A stretch of 64,000 bases of DNA, taken from assembly GCF_002993025.1 (NCBI RefSeq), contig NZ_NXGI01000005.1, forward strand, positions 62,001 to 126,000. Direction: 5' to 3'. Shown here piece by piece: positions 1 to 10,454 of the stretch. The number at the start of each line of letters is the position of its first letter. The stretch's first letter is position 1. Under the pieces are notes generated by a model. It made no database searches and was not told the DNA's origin. It was given only the letters and a program-made list of their open reading frames with translations. This DNA is from Arcobacter cryaerophilus gv. crypticus. GTDB lineage: Bacteria; Campylobacterota; Campylobacteria; Campylobacterales; Arcobacteraceae. The position numbers were made by a program, and so were the translations under genes.

Positions 1-1
1 C

Positions 2-574
2 TTTGGAATGCCTAGTCCTGAAGGTTATAGAAAAGCTTTAAGGGCTGCTTTACTTGCTGAAAAATTTCAAATTCCAATTCTTATGTTAGTTGATACTCCA
101 GGTGCATATCCAGGGCTTGGAGCTGAAGAGAGAAATCAAAGTGAAGCAATTGCAAAAAATCTTTATGAATTTGCAAATCTTACAACTCCAACTGTTTCAG
201 TAGTAATTGGAGAAGGTGGAAGTGGTGGGGCTTTAGCTATATCTATTGCTGACAAACTTGCTATGATGAGATATTCTGTATATGCTGTTATTTCACCTGA
301 GGGGTGTAGTGCAATTTTATGGAATGACCCATCAAAAGTTGAAACAGCAGCTCAAGCGCTTAAGATTACAGCTGAAAATCTAAAACAACAAAATCTAATA
401 GATGATGTTATAAATGAGCCTTTAATTGGTGCTCATAGAAATAAAGATGAAGCATTTATGGCTTTAAAAGAGTATTTTTTAAACTCTGTTGATGAACTTA
501 AAAAACTAACGCCACAAGAAAGACAAGAGAAAAAATATCAAAAAATTATGAATTTAGGATCTTTTTCTGAGTAA
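2..574 (+). CDS. accA: Acetyl-CoA carboxylase carboxyltransferase subunit alpha (5' end outside window)
   Basis: Carboxyltransferase alpha subunit of acetyl-CoA carboxylase, which moves the carboxyl group from biotin carrier protein to acetyl-CoA to make malonyl-CoA for fatty acid synthesis. The frame is open to the left edge (F-G precede the first visible Met), so the start lies upstream and only about 190 C-terminal residues are seen. Family motifs are intact: [12 protein letters not shown] at the visible start, [20 protein letters not shown], the glycine-rich [10 protein letters not shown], and [10 protein letters not shown]. The full protein is usually about 310 residues. It ends at a symmetrical hairpin shared with the convergent HIT gene. 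The family assignment is safe. Confidence 0.96.
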   Translation, partial: FGMPSPEGYRKALRAALLAEKFQIPILMLVDTPGAYPGLGAEERNQSEAIAKNLYEFANLTTPTVSVVIGEGGSGGALAISIADKLAMMRYSVYAVISPEGCSAILWNDPSKVETAAQALKITAENLKQQNLIDDVINEPLIGAHRNKDEAFMALKEYFLNSVDELKKLTPQERQEKKYQKIMNLGSFSE

Positions 575-578
575 TAAG

Positions 579-605
579 TAAGATAAACTAAAAAAGTTTA
601 TCTTA
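579..605. terminator. Bidirectional terminator between accA and the HIT gene
   Basis: A perfect 11-bp inverted repeat (579-589 and 595-605) around an A5 loop sits between two convergent genes. Its right arm includes the stop codon of the HIT gene. A-rich loop and T-rich flanks fit a weak Rho-independent terminator working in both directions. Confidence 0.7.
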
Positions 606-947
606 TAAATCATTTTTTTCTCGAACTAACCTTCCAACTTTTTCGCCACCAATCAAATGAAAATGTAAATGTGGAACTTCTTGTCCTCCATCATTTCCAA
701 TATTTGTAATCATTCTATATCCAGTTTTATCTATTTTTAACTCTTTTGTAACTTTTTTTATAAAACTACTTAAACCTGACATAATATCCGATGGAGCATC
801 TTCAAATGAGTCATAATGAGATTTTGGAATAACCAAAACATGCACCTTTCTTGTAGGATTTATATCATGAAAAGCCAAAAAATTATCATCTTCTAATACA
901 ATATTACTAGGTATCTCTTTATTTATAATTTTGCAAAAAATGCACAT
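603..947 (-). CDS. HIT family purine nucleotide hydrolase (HinT-like)
   Basis: Small cytosolic histidine-triad protein of the HinT/PKCI branch, which hydrolyses nucleoside phosphoramidates such as AMP-lysine. The 114-residue length matches the family. The N-terminal CIFCKII opening is typical. The catalytic triad motif is complete at residues 93-97 (H93-L-H95-F-H97) and is followed by LIGG. The ATG at 947 has a good ribosome binding site (aaggagaa on the minus strand). The gene stands alone and is convergent with accA. The physiological substrate cannot be told from sequence. Confidence 0.93.
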   Translation of the reverse strand: MCIFCKIINKEIPSNIVLEDDNFLAFHDINPTRKVHVLVIPKSHYDSFEDAPSDIMSGLSSFIKKVTKELKIDKTGYRMITNIGNDGGQEVPHLHFHLIGGEKVGRLVREKNDL

Positions 948-1003
948 ATTTTCTCCTTGATTTTTTATAAAAAATTATAACCAAACTCTAATAAAAAATT
1001 AGG

Positions 1004-1009
1004 TATAAT
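1004..1009 (+). promoter_or_regulatory. Likely -10 box for the pheS-pheT operon
   Basis: TATAAT in the 125-bp gap between the divergent HIT gene and pheS, giving a leader of about 55-60 nt. No clear -35 hexamer is seen, which is common in Campylobacterota. A direct repeat TTAGAGATTA occurs at 1018-1027 and 1053-1062 within the leader. Confidence 0.55.
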
Positions 1010-1072
1010 CGCAACTTTTAGAGATTATAAATATATATTTTGTAAAAATAAATTAGAGATTAGGAATAAAAA

Positions 1073-2065
1073 TTGGAACTTTGGATAAAGAAAATCGAAT
1101 CTGCTTCAACACTTGAAGAACTGGAGAGTTTAAGAGTTGATACACTTGGGAAAAAGGGAATTTTGACTATAGAATTTGCAAAAATGAAAGATATTCCAGC
1201 TGATGATAAAAAATCATTTGCAGAAAATCTAAATAGACAAAAAGATCAAATAACGAAAGCTTTAGATAGCAAAAAAGCAGAACTAGAAGTAATTGCTTTG
1301 GATAAAAAATTACAATATGAAAAAATTGATGTTACAAAGTTTAATAACGAACTTAGCTGTGGTTCTGCTCACCCAGTTGCTGAAACTATGAATAGAATTA
1401 TTAACTACTTTTTAAACCTTAATTTTACAGTTGAAGAGGGTCCTTTGGTTGAAGATGATTTTCATAATTTTCAAGCTTTGAATCTACCTGAATATCATCC
1501 AGCACGAGATATGGCTGATACTTTTTATAACAAAGATTATACACTTTTAAGAACTCATACTTCTCCTGTTCAAATAAGAACAATGTTAAGCCAAAAAGCT
1601 CCTATACGAATGATTGCACCAGGAACTGTTTTTAGAAGAGATTTTGATATTACTCACACTCCAATGTTTCATCAAATTGAAGCTTTAGTTGTAGATGATG
1701 CTGATAAAATCTCATTTGCAAACTTAAAACATGTTTTAGTTGAATTTTTACAGCATATGTTTGGAGAAGTTGAAGTTAGATTTAGACCTTCATATTTCCC
1801 ATTTACAGAGCCTAGTGCCGAAGTTGATATTTCATGTGTATTTTGTAAAGGAAATGGTTGCAGAGTTTGCTCACAAACAGGTTGGCTTGAAGTTTTAGGA
1901 TGTGGAGTTGTGGATCAAAATGTTTTTGATGCTGTTGGATATAAAGATAAATCAGGTTATGCATTTGGTTTAGGAATAGAAAGATTTGCTATGCTAATTC
2001 ATAGTATTGGTGATTTAAGATCTCTATTTGAGAGTGATACAAGACTATTAGGACAATTTAAATGA
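1073..2065 (+). CDS. pheS: Phenylalanine--tRNA ligase alpha subunit
   Basis: Catalytic alpha chain of the (alpha-beta)2 phenylalanyl-tRNA synthetase, a class II enzyme. The N-terminal coiled-coil arm covers roughly residues 1-85. Motif 2 is visible as [17 protein letters not shown], and motif 3 as [11 protein letters not shown] near the C-terminus. A cysteine cluster ([12 protein letters not shown]) lies between them. Its 330 residues match the usual length. The start is TTG at 1073, chosen because AGGAA at 1062-1066 is correctly spaced. The stop overlaps the pheT start by 4 bp (ATGA), indicating translational coupling. Confidence 0.97.
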   Translation: MELWIKKIESASTLEELESLRVDTLGKKGILTIEFAKMKDIPADDKKSFAENLNRQKDQITKALDSKKAELEVIALDKKLQYEKIDVTKFNNELSCGSAHPVAETMNRIINYFLNLNFTVEEGPLVEDDFHNFQALNLPEYHPARDMADTFYNKDYTLLRTHTSPVQIRTMLSQKAPIRMIAPGTVFRRDFDITHTPMFHQIEALVVDDADKISFANLKHVLVEFLQHMFGEVEVRFRPSYFPFTEPSAEVDISCVFCKGNGCRVCSQTGWLEVLGCGVVDQNVFDAVGYKDKSGYAFGLGIERFAMLIHSIGDLRSLFESDTRLLGQFK

Positions 2066-4383
2066 TAATTACAAGAAGATGGCTAGAAGAGTTTATAAAT
2101 ATATCAAACATAAGTACAGATGAGATTTGTAAAACATTAAATAGCATTGGTTTAGAAGTTGATAGTGTAGAAAAAAATAGTATTGCTTCGAAAGTTGTTG
2201 TTGCAAAAGTTTTAAGCAAAGAGAAGCATCCAGATGCTGATAAATTAAATGTTTGTCAAGTAGATTTAGGAGATGAAGTTACTCAAATTGTTTGTGGAGC
2301 ATCAAATGTAGAAGCTGGACAAACTGTTGCAGTTGCTACTATTGGAGCTATTTTAGGAGATGATTTTAAAATAAAAGCAGCAAAACTAAGAGGTGTTGAA
2401 TCAAATGGAATGATTTGCTCATCAACAGAACTAGGACTTCCAAAATTAAATGATGGAATTATGGTTTTAGACAACTCTATTGGAGAGCTTATTTTAGGAA
2501 AAGAGTTAAAAGATTACCCTATTTTAAATGATGATATTATAGAAATTGGTCTTACTCCAAATAGAGGTGATTGCTTAAGTATTTTAGGAGTTGCTAGAGA
2601 ATTAGCAGCTTTTTATGATTTACCTTTGATAGAATTAGATAAAAATATAAATGATCACGAACTTAGTATTGGTCAAATATTTGAGATAAATAGTTCAAAT
2701 ATTGACACTTTTTTAGTATACAAAGCCATAGATTTTTCAAATTTCAAACTAGATTTAATAACAAATCTAAGAGTAGCTTTAATTGGTAAGTTTAAAGAAA
2801 ATAGTAATATTAGAAACTCACTTTTCTATGCAACTCATTGTGTTGGTACTATTTTAAATGCATATCCTAGAGAAGATTTTGTTTTAAAAAATGAACTTAG
2901 TGTTTTGGATTTAAGAAAAAATGAAAAAGGATTTGATTGCTCTTATTCAAGCACAAATTGTCTAAGTCAAATCTGCGTAGAACAAAAAGATTTTAGTGAA
3001 AGCTCAAGTGATTTTTTACTTGAAGCATCTTATATAAATCCTGAAGTTATATCAAAAAGAGTTTTTGATGCAAAGATAAAAACAGGAGATATATTTTACA
3101 AAGCATCAAGAGGTAGCAATCCTGATTTAAATTATGGAGTTAATTATTTTTCTAGTTTTGCTTCTAAAATGGGAGCAACTATATACTCTGGAGCAAAAGA
3201 ATTTTTGGAAGATATTGAAAAAACAACTCTTAGTATTAGTGCAAAAAATATAAACTCTATTATTGGACAAAAAATAGAAAAAATAGAGATAGAGAGAATT
3301 TTAACTTCTTTAGAATTTGAAATAAAAGAGTCTGTGGAAGATATTTTATTGATTAAAGTTCCACACTATAGACATGATATAAAAAATATTGCTGATATTG
3401 CTGAAGAAGTTATAAGAATGGTTGGAATTGATAATATTATTTCAAAACCTTTGGCTATTGATGAAGTAAATAGAGTGAATAAAACTAGTCTAGATTTACA
3501 AAAAAAGAATAAATTAAGATATAAAGCTATTGAAAATGGATTTTTTGAGACATTAACATATGTTTTTTCTTCAAAAGAAAATTTAGAAAAATATGGTTTT
3601 AAAACTGTAAAAGATGAGCTAGATCTTATTAATCCAATTGTAAAAGAGTTAAATACTTACAGAACTACACTACTTTTAAATATTGTTGAGGCCTGTTCAA
3701 ATAACTTTAAAATAGGTGCTAGAAGTGCTAGTTTTTTTGAAATTGGAACTATTTTTGATGAAAATAGAGTTGAAAGTAAAAAAATTGCATTTGTTCACAG
3801 TGGAGCTTCATCACTAGAAGATGTAAGCAATGCTGGAAAACCAAAAAATATAGATTTTTTCTCATTTTCAAAAAAAGTTTTAAATACTATTGGTGAATTT
3901 GAGCTTGAACCTATGACAAATATTGATAATAAATTTATTCATCCATATCAAAGTGCAAATATTTTAATAGATGGAAAAATATCGGGATTTATCTCTAAGC
4001 TTCACCCAAGTGTTGCCTCTGATTTCGATTTAAGTGATACTTTTTTTGCACAAATAGATTTTGATAGTTTAAAAGATGGTCTAATAAAAGCATCTTCTTA
4101 CTCTAAGTTTCAAGCTTCTAGAAAAGATTTAAGCATAATTGCTCCAAAAACTTTAGAGTTTAAAGAGATTAAAAAAGTTATAAACTCACTAAATAATAAC
4201 CTGATTAAACAGTACAACTTAATCGATATATACAGTGATGATAAACTTGGAGAAGATGAGAGTTTAACTATTAGATTTACTCTTCAAAGTGATGATAAAA
4301 CACTTGAAGATGAAGATATAAATCAAGTTATAAGTTCAATTTTAGATGCTTTAAAAGAGAAATTAAATATTACTTTAAGATAA
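2062..4383 (+). CDS. pheT: Phenylalanine--tRNA ligase beta subunit
   Basis: Beta chain of phenylalanyl-tRNA synthetase, involved in tRNA binding and editing. The order of domains is visible: an EMAP-II-like tRNA-binding domain (about residues 40-150, with [14 protein letters not shown]), the B3/B4 region, the B5 DNA-binding-like fold, the class II-like core, and the ferredoxin-fold anticodon-binding domain at the C-terminus (about 680-773, [12 protein letters not shown]). Its 773 residues are normal for the bacterial long form. It starts inside the pheS stop and is followed by aroA after 9 bp. Confidence 0.97.
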   Translation: MIITRRWLEEFINISNISTDEICKTLNSIGLEVDSVEKNSIASKVVVAKVLSKEKHPDADKLNVCQVDLGDEVTQIVCGASNVEAGQTVAVATIGAILGDDFKIKAAKLRGVESNGMICSSTELGLPKLNDGIMVLDNSIGELILGKELKDYPILNDDIIEIGLTPNRGDCLSILGVARELAAFYDLPLIELDKNINDHELSIGQIFEINSSNIDTFLVYKAIDFSNFKLDLITNLRVALIGKFKENSNIRNSLFYATHCVGTILNAYPREDFVLKNELSVLDLRKNEKGFDCSYSSTNCLSQICVEQKDFSESSSDFLLEASYINPEVISKRVFDAKIKTGDIFYKASRGSNPDLNYGVNYFSSFASKMGATIYSGAKEFLEDIEKTTLSISAKNINSIIGQKIEKIEIERILTSLEFEIKESVEDILLIKVPHYRHDIKNIADIAEEVIRMVGIDNIISKPLAIDEVNRVNKTSLDLQKKNKLRYKAIENGFFETLTYVFSSKENLEKYGFKTVKDELDLINPIVKELNTYRTTLLLNIVEACSNNFKIGARSASFFEIGTIFDENRVESKKIAFVHSGASSLEDVSNAGKPKNIDFFSFSKKVLNTIGEFELEPMTNIDNKFIHPYQSANILIDGKISGFISKLHPSVASDFDLSDTFFAQIDFDSLKDGLIKASSYSKFQASRKDLSIIAPKTLEFKEIKKVINSLNNNLIKQYNLIDIYSDDKLGEDESLTIRFTLQSDDKTLEDEDINQVISSILDALKEKLNITLR

Positions 4384-4392
4384 GGGAAAAAG

Positions 4393-5670
4393 ATGTCAAG
4401 TTTTAATATAAAAAGATTAAATAAGCCTTTTGATATTGTTATAGAAAATATTGCAAGTGATAAATCAATATCACACAGATGTGCTATGTTTTCACTATTT
4501 TCAAATAAAACTTCATATATTAAAAACTATTTAACGGCTGAAGATACTTTAAATACTCTAAAAATTGTAGAACAATTAGGTGCAAAAATAAAAAGAGATG
4601 GAAGTAGTGTTGAAATTACTCCTGTTGATAATTTAAGCGAACCAGATGATGTGCTTGATTGTGGAAACTCTGGAACTGCTATGAGACTTTTTTGTGGATT
4701 ATTAGCAAGTGTTGATGGCTCTTTTGTTTTAAGTGGAGATAAATACTTACGAAGTAGACCAATGAAAAGAGTTGCCGATCCTTTAAGAAATATTGGAGCA
4801 AATATTGATGGAAGAGAAAATGGAAACAAAGCACCTTTATTTATAAGAGGTGAAAAATATTTAAAACCTTTCTCTTATATATCTCCAGTAGACTCAGCTC
4901 AAGTTAAATCAGCTATGATTTTGGCAGCTTTAAGAGCTACAAATGTTAGTAAATATAAAGAAAATGAACTAACACGTGACCATACTGAACGAATGCTAAA
5001 AGGTATGGGAGCAGAAATTTTTACAGATAATGAAGGCTTTATTAATATAAAACCTCTAACATCTCACTTAAAACCCTTAAATATAACTGTTCCAGCAGAC
5101 CCTTCTAGTGGATTTTTCTTTGCTGTTGCAGCTGCAATTTCAAAAGGTTCTAGAGTTGTAATAAAAAATGCATCTTTAAACCCTACAAGAGTTGAAGCTT
5201 ATGTTGTTTTAAAAAAAATGGGAGCAGTAGTAAACTTTATTGAAAAAGAGAATGTTTATGAACCTATTGGAGATATTGAAATTATTGGAGACGAACTAAA
5301 TGGTGTTGAAGTAAGTGAAAATATATCTTGGCTAATAGATGAGCTTCCAGCACTTAGTATTGCAATGAGCTTAGCAAAAGGAAAATCAAAAGTAAGCAAT
5401 GCAAAAGAGCTAAGAGTAAAAGAGAGTGACCGTATAAAAGCTGTTGTAGATAATTTAGCACTTTGTGGAGTTGATTTTACAGAGTTTGAAGATGGTTATG
5501 AAATAAGAGGTGGAAGCTTAAAAAGTGCAACTATTGACTCTTATGGTGACCATAGAATTGCTATGAGTTTTGCAATAGCTGGGTTAAATTGTGATATGAA
5601 AATAGATGATGTAGAGTGCATAAACTCATCTTTTCCAAACTTTAAAGAGATTTTAGACTCTTTGTATTAA
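4393..5670 (+). CDS. aroA: 3-phosphoshikimate 1-carboxyvinyltransferase (EPSP synthase)
   Basis: Sixth step of the shikimate pathway: transfers enolpyruvyl from PEP to shikimate-3-phosphate. The shikimate-phosphate binding motif DKSISHR is at about residue 23. The PEP-binding loop [13 protein letters not shown] follows near residue 90, and the second signature [12 protein letters not shown] near residue 345. Length 425 is standard. The ribosome binding site (aaggga) precedes the ATG well. The gene sits between pheT and ispH in one tight + strand run, a grouping also seen in Campylobacter. Confidence 0.97.
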   Translation: MSSFNIKRLNKPFDIVIENIASDKSISHRCAMFSLFSNKTSYIKNYLTAEDTLNTLKIVEQLGAKIKRDGSSVEITPVDNLSEPDDVLDCGNSGTAMRLFCGLLASVDGSFVLSGDKYLRSRPMKRVADPLRNIGANIDGRENGNKAPLFIRGEKYLKPFSYISPVDSAQVKSAMILAALRATNVSKYKENELTRDHTERMLKGMGAEIFTDNEGFINIKPLTSHLKPLNITVPADPSSGFFFAVAAAISKGSRVVIKNASLNPTRVEAYVVLKKMGAVVNFIEKENVYEPIGDIEIIGDELNGVEVSENISWLIDELPALSIAMSLAKGKSKVSNAKELRVKESDRIKAVVDNLALCGVDFTEFEDGYEIRGGSLKSATIDSYGDHRIAMSFAIAGLNCDMKIDDVECINSSFPNFKEILDSLY

Positions 5671-5679
5671 GGATAAATT

Positions 5680-6519
5680 TTGAAAATAGAACTAGCGAGT
5701 AGCTATGGTTTTTGTTTTGGAGTAAAAAGAGCTATTGAAATTGCACAAAAATATGAAAATAGTGCAACTATGGGACCACTTATTCATAATGAAGATGAGA
5801 TAAATAGATTAAAAAAAGATTTTAATGTTGGACTTTACTCAAACTTAAGTGATGCAAAACCAGATGATACTGTTATTATTAGAACTCATGGTATTCCAAA
5901 AAATGATTTAAGAGATCTTAAAAAAGGAGTTAAGAAAGTTATAAATGCTACTTGCCCATTTGTAACAACTCCACAAAATATAGTAAAAAATATGTCAAAA
6001 GAGGGTTACTCTATTCTTATTTTTGGAGATATTGAGCATCCTGAAGTAAAAGGTGTTAAATCTTATGCTTGCGATTTAGATGATGTTCATATAATATTAT
6101 GCACTGAAGATTTAAAAAATATAAAATTTAAAAATAATAAAATTGCTTGTGTTGCACAAACTACAAAGAAAAAAGAGACTTACCTAGAAATCATAAATGA
6201 GCTAATTCTAAAAAATAAAGAAGTGCGAGTTTTTAATACAATTTGTGATGCAACTTTTGAAAACCAAGATGCAGCAAAAGATATCTCAATAAAATCTGAT
6301 GTTATGATTGTAATTGGTGGAAAAAGCTCATCAAATACAAAACAACTTCACTCTATTTGTCTTGAAAATTGTGAAGATTCATATTTAATAGAAAATGAAC
6401 AAGATCTTGAAATTTCTTGGTTTAAAGATAAAAAATTCTGTGGAATCACTGCAGGTGCGAGTACGCCTGACTGGGTTATTCAAAAAGTATGTGATAAAAT
6501 AAAGAGTTTTAAACCATAA
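5680..6519 (+). CDS. ispH: 4-hydroxy-3-methylbut-2-enyl diphosphate reductase
   Basis: Last enzyme of the MEP isoprenoid pathway, converting HMBPP to IPP and DMAPP with a [4Fe-4S] cluster. The three cluster cysteines are visible at C12 (YGFCFGVKRA), C92 (NATCPFV) and C189 (NTICDATFENQ). HMBPP-binding histidines lie in RTHGIP and EHPEVKG. Length 279 is typical for this phylum. Translation starts at TTG 5680, supported by an AGGA-type site 6-9 bases upstream. In several Campylobacterota ispH is followed by rpsA, as here. Confidence 0.97.
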   Translation: MKIELASSYGFCFGVKRAIEIAQKYENSATMGPLIHNEDEINRLKKDFNVGLYSNLSDAKPDDTVIIRTHGIPKNDLRDLKKGVKKVINATCPFVTTPQNIVKNMSKEGYSILIFGDIEHPEVKGVKSYACDLDDVHIILCTEDLKNIKFKNNKIACVAQTTKKKETYLEIINELILKNKEVRVFNTICDATFENQDAAKDISIKSDVMIVIGGKSSSNTKQLHSICLENCEDSYLIENEQDLEISWFKDKKFCGITAGASTPDWVIQKVCDKIKSFKP

Positions 6520-6583
6520 TTTAAGCGATTTTTTTGTACAATCTTGCTATTTTAAATAAACTGGTAAACAAAGAAGGTACAAA

Positions 6584-8239
6584 ATGCGTATGGAAGATAT
6601 AGATTTAGGTGAAGACTTTGACTTTGAGCAAATGCTAAATGAGTCTTTTGAACAATCAGAGAATAACTCTGTGGTTGATGGTGTAATTGTTGATATAAAT
6701 GATGAGAGAGTTTTAGTTGATGTTGGACAAAAAATAGAAGGTTTATTGTCAGTATCTGAAATTACAACAAATGGTGAATTAAAGTATAAAGTTGGAGATA
6801 CAATTCCTGTTATGCTTATGGGAAGCAGAGGTGAAAGACCTAGTATTTCTCATAGAAAAGTACTACAAAGAGAGAAGTTTAATAACTTTATAGCTACTCA
6901 TGGTGAAAACTTTGAAGATGTTACTATTGAAGCTAAAATAGTATCTGTTAAACAAAGAGGTGGTTTCACTCTTGAAGATACAGATGGTTGTGAATACTTT
7001 ATGCCTCTAGCTCAATCTTACATGAAAACTATTGGTGCTATTGGAAAAACAATAAAAGCAAAAGTTATTAAAGTAAACAAAAATCAAAGCTCAATTATTG
7101 TTTCAAGAAAAAAATTAATTGAAGAGAGTAAATCTGTAAAAGATAGCAAAATTGCTGAAATTTTAGAGAATAAAGAGCCAATTGATGGAGTTATTAAAAA
7201 AATTACTTCTTATGGAATGTTTGTAGATTTAGGTGGAATAGATGGTCTTGTAAACTACAATGAGATTTCTTATAAAGGTCCTGTAAATCCTGCAAACTAT
7301 TACTCAGAAGGAGATACTGTTTCTGTTATTGTATTATCTTATGATAAAAATAAACAACATTTAAGCCTATCGATCAAAGCTGCTTTATCAAATCCATGGG
7401 AAGAGATAAAAGATAGATTAGAAGTTGGTGATACTATTACTGTAACTGTTTCAAATTTTGAATCTTATGGTGCTTTTGTTGATTTAGGAAATGATATAGA
7501 AGGACTTTTACATATTTCAGAACTTTCATGGAATAAAAATATCAAAAATCCAAAAGAGATTTTAAACATTGGTGATGAGATAAATGTTGAAGTAATTGAG
7601 CTAAACTTTGACCAAAAAAGATTAAGAGTTAGTTTAAAAAACCTTCAAGAAAAACCATTTAATAAATTTGTAAACTCTCACAAAGTTGGAGATGTTTTAA
7701 AAGGAAAAATTGCAACTTTAACTGAATTTGGAGCTTTTGTTACTATAGGTGATGTTGATGGATTACTTCACAATGAAGAGTCAAGTTGGGAGCCAAATAG
7801 TAAATGTAAAAATCTTTTCAAAAAAGGCGATGAAGTTGAAGTTAAAATTATCAAAATAGATAGAGAAAAAGAAAATATCTCACTTTCTATCAAAGAAATA
7901 GCTACTTCTCCTGCAAAAGATTTCCAAGACAAATACAAAATTGGTGATATTGTAAAAGGTGCTATAAAAGATAAAAAAGATTTCGGTCTATTTATAAAAC
8001 TTGAAAACAACCTAGATGGACTTGTAAGAACTGAAGATTTTGGTCCATTAAATATTGATGAAGTATCAATTGGTGATGAAATTGAAGCTGTTGTTATAAA
8101 TATTGACACTAAAAAAAATAGAGTTAGATTATCTATAAGAAGATTAGAGCAACAACAAGAAAGAGATATTCTAAAGTCTGTAAATGATGATATGTCTATG
8201 ACTTTGGGTGATGCTATAAAAGATCAATTCAAAAAGTAG
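6584..8239 (+). CDS. rpsA: 30S ribosomal protein S1
   Basis: Ribosomal protein S1, which recruits and unfolds mRNA on the 30S subunit. Six OB-fold S1 repeats can be traced across 551 residues (for example YGMFVDLGGIDGLVNYNEIS, YGAFVDLGNDIEGLLHISEL, FGAFVTIGDVDGLL, FGLFIKLENNLDGLV). It starts at ATG 6584 with gaaggt upstream. A possible -10 (TACAAT, 6537-6542) just after ispH suggests an internal promoter, as expected for a highly expressed ribosomal protein. serA follows after 10 bp. Confidence 0.96.
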   Translation: MRMEDIDLGEDFDFEQMLNESFEQSENNSVVDGVIVDINDERVLVDVGQKIEGLLSVSEITTNGELKYKVGDTIPVMLMGSRGERPSISHRKVLQREKFNNFIATHGENFEDVTIEAKIVSVKQRGGFTLEDTDGCEYFMPLAQSYMKTIGAIGKTIKAKVIKVNKNQSSIIVSRKKLIEESKSVKDSKIAEILENKEPIDGVIKKITSYGMFVDLGGIDGLVNYNEISYKGPVNPANYYSEGDTVSVIVLSYDKNKQHLSLSIKAALSNPWEEIKDRLEVGDTITVTVSNFESYGAFVDLGNDIEGLLHISELSWNKNIKNPKEILNIGDEINVEVIELNFDQKRLRVSLKNLQEKPFNKFVNSHKVGDVLKGKIATLTEFGAFVTIGDVDGLLHNEESSWEPNSKCKNLFKKGDEVEVKIIKIDREKENISLSIKEIATSPAKDFQDKYKIGDIVKGAIKDKKDFGLFIKLENNLDGLVRTEDFGPLNIDEVSIGDEIEAVVINIDTKKNRVRLSIRRLEQQQERDILKSVNDDMSMTLGDAIKDQFKK

Positions 8240-8249
8240 GAATATTTTA

Positions 8250-9839
8250 ATGAGTAAAAAAACAATTGTAGTTTGTGATCATATTCACGAAGCTGGATTA
8301 AAAATTTTAGAAAAAACAGAAGATATAAATTATGTATTTGCAGCTGATGTTGATAAAGTAAAACTATTAGATATTATAAAAGATGCAGATGTTGCAATTA
8401 CTAGATCTTCAACAGATGTTGATGAAAAATTTTTAAATGCAGCAGTTAATTTAAAAGCAATTATACGAGCTGGTGTTGGTTATGATAATGTTGATATTGA
8501 AGGTTGCAGTAAAAGAGGAATAATTGCTATGAATGTTCCTACTGCAAACACAATAGCAGCAGTTGAACTTACAATGGCTCATATGTTATCTTGTATGAGA
8601 AAATTTCCATATGCTCACAATCAATTAAAAATTGATAGAGTTTGGAAAAGAGAAGATTGGTATGGAAATGAGCTTTATGGTAAAAAACTAGGTGTTATTG
8701 GTTTTGGAAATATTGGTCACAGAGTTGCTTTAAGAGCAAAAGCATTTGAAATGGATGTTATTACTTATGACCCATTTATTCCAAGCACAAAAGCAACTGA
8801 TTTAGGTATTACTTATACTACAAATTTTGAAGACATATTAGCTTGTGATATTATTACAATTCATACTCCAAAAAACAAAGATACTATCGATATGATTAGT
8901 TTCGATGAGATAAAAAAGATGAAAGATGGTGTTGTATTAATAAACTGCGCAAGAGGTGGATTATACAATGAAGAAGCACTTGTAGAAAATTTAAAAAATG
9001 GAAAAATTGCAATGGCAGGAATTGATGTATTCAAAAAAGAGCCAGCAACTTCTCATCCACTTTTAGATTTACCAAATGTAACTTTAACAGCACATCTTGG
9101 AGCAAATACAAAAGAGAGTCAAAAAGAGATCTCTATTCAAAGTGCAAACAATGCAATAGAAAGTGCAAGAGGAATATCATATCCAAATGCATTAAACCTT
9201 CCAATAGATGAGAGCAAAATTCCTTCATTTGTAAAACCATATATTGAATTAACTCAAAAAATGGCATTTTTACTAGCACAAATTAGTAAAAGCGAAATTA
9301 GAGCTATTGAAGTAAGTGCAGAGGGTGAATTAGCTGAATTTGTTGAATCTTTACAAACTTTTGCAAGTGTTGGAGTTTTAAGTGCAAGTGCTAGTAGCAG
9401 TAGTGTAAACTATGTAAATGCAAACTTTATTGCTAAAGAGAAAAATATAGAATTAACTACTAAGAAATTAACAAATAGCAGTGGTTATAAAAATAAAGTA
9501 TCTGTTAAAATAACAAATGCAAAAGGTGTAAAAACTATATCTGGAACTGTATTTGGTGATGATGTTCAAAGAGTTGTTAATCTTGATGGTTTTGCTATTG
9601 ATGTTGAACCAAAAGGTAAAATGATTATTATGAAAAACAAAGATATTCCAGGTGTTGTAGGAAAAGTTGGAAATATTTTGGGTGAAAACGGTATCAACAT
9701 ATCTGACTTCAGACTTAGTCGTGGTAAAGAAGGAACTGCATTAGCAGTTATATTAATAGATGAAAAAGCAAACTCAAAAGTAACTAGCGAACTTGATAAT
9801 TTAGAAGCTAGCATTGCTGTTGCTTATGCTGAAATATAA
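8250..9839 (+). CDS. serA: D-3-phosphoglycerate dehydrogenase
   Basis: First committed step of serine synthesis: oxidises 3-phosphoglycerate to 3-phosphohydroxypyruvate with NAD. It is the long (type I) form: substrate/NAD domains in the first ~310 residues (GVIGFGNIGHRVA; catalytic region RGGLYNEE and HLGANT), an intervening domain, then a C-terminal ACT domain (KMIIMKNKDIPGVVGKVGN onward) that normally senses serine. Length 529 is as expected. A ribosome binding site (aggaat) precedes the ATG. It lies between rpsA and efp with short gaps. Confidence 0.96.
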   Translation: MSKKTIVVCDHIHEAGLKILEKTEDINYVFAADVDKVKLLDIIKDADVAITRSSTDVDEKFLNAAVNLKAIIRAGVGYDNVDIEGCSKRGIIAMNVPTANTIAAVELTMAHMLSCMRKFPYAHNQLKIDRVWKREDWYGNELYGKKLGVIGFGNIGHRVALRAKAFEMDVITYDPFIPSTKATDLGITYTTNFEDILACDIITIHTPKNKDTIDMISFDEIKKMKDGVVLINCARGGLYNEEALVENLKNGKIAMAGIDVFKKEPATSHPLLDLPNVTLTAHLGANTKESQKEISIQSANNAIESARGISYPNALNLPIDESKIPSFVKPYIELTQKMAFLLAQISKSEIRAIEVSAEGELAEFVESLQTFASVGVLSASASSSSVNYVNANFIAKEKNIELTTKKLTNSSGYKNKVSVKITNAKGVKTISGTVFGDDVQRVVNLDGFAIDVEPKGKMIIMKNKDIPGVVGKVGNILGENGINISDFRLSRGKEGTALAVILIDEKANSKVTSELDNLEASIAVAYAEI

Positions 9840-9848
9840 GGAGTAAAA

Positions 9849-10409
9849 ATGGCAATTGGAATGAGCGAATTAAAAAAAGGTCTTAAGATTGAAGTTGAGG
9901 GAATTCCATATAAAATTGTAGAGTATCAACATGTAAAACCTGGAAAAGGTGCTGCATTTGTAAGAGCAAAAATTAAATCATTTTTAAATGGAAAAACTAT
10001 TGAAAAAACTTTCCACGCTGGTGATAAATGTGAAACTCCAAATTTACAACAAAAACAGATGCAATTTTTATATGATGATGGTGAATTATTACAATTTATG
10101 GATACTTCAAATTATGAGCAAGAGGGTTTAACTTACGAACAAGTCGGAGAAGCTTTTGATTGGATAATAGATGGAATGCAAGTAGATATGATGTATTTCA
10201 ACGGAAAAGCTATTACAGTTGAGCCTCCAATGGTAGTTGAACTAAAAATTGTAGAGACTCCACCAAACTTCAAAGGTGACTCTCAAGGTGGAAGAAAACC
10301 AGCTACTTTAGAATCAGGGGCTGTTGTACAAATTCCTTTTCATATTCTTGAAGGTGATGTAATCAAAGTTGACACTAGAACTGGTGAATACTTAGAAAAA
10401 GTAAAATAA
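9849..10409 (+). CDS. efp: Elongation factor P
   Basis: Translation factor that enters the E/P region of the ribosome and rescues polyproline stalls. Three beta-barrel domains span 186 residues. The loop [14 protein letters not shown] carries the lysine that is beta-lysylated in species with EpmA/EpmB; those enzymes are not in this window. The C-terminal signature ([20 protein letters not shown]) is intact. The gene ends the long + strand run and is followed at once by a strong hairpin. Confidence 0.97.
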   Translation: MAIGMSELKKGLKIEVEGIPYKIVEYQHVKPGKGAAFVRAKIKSFLNGKTIEKTFHAGDKCETPNLQQKQMQFLYDDGELLQFMDTSNYEQEGLTYEQVGEAFDWIIDGMQVDMMYFNGKAITVEPPMVVELKIVETPPNFKGDSQGGRKPATLESGAVVQIPFHILEGDVIKVDTRTGEYLEKVK

Positions 10410-10411
10410 TT

Positions 10412-10438
10412 AAAAAGCTAGATTTACTCTAGCTTTTT
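10412..10438. terminator. Bidirectional terminator efp / ribD
   Basis: A perfect 11-bp stem (10412-10422 and 10428-10438) with a TTTAC loop. It begins with A5 and ends with T5, so it can terminate efp on the + strand and ribD on the - strand. Confidence 0.85.
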
Positions 10439-10454
10439 ATCAAATTTCAATATA

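Noticed and set aside
7768-8109. A 113-codon open frame antisense to rpsA, and similar ones elsewhere
   Set aside because: Ser/Ile/Phe-rich shadow of repeated S1 domains; no independent start signals.
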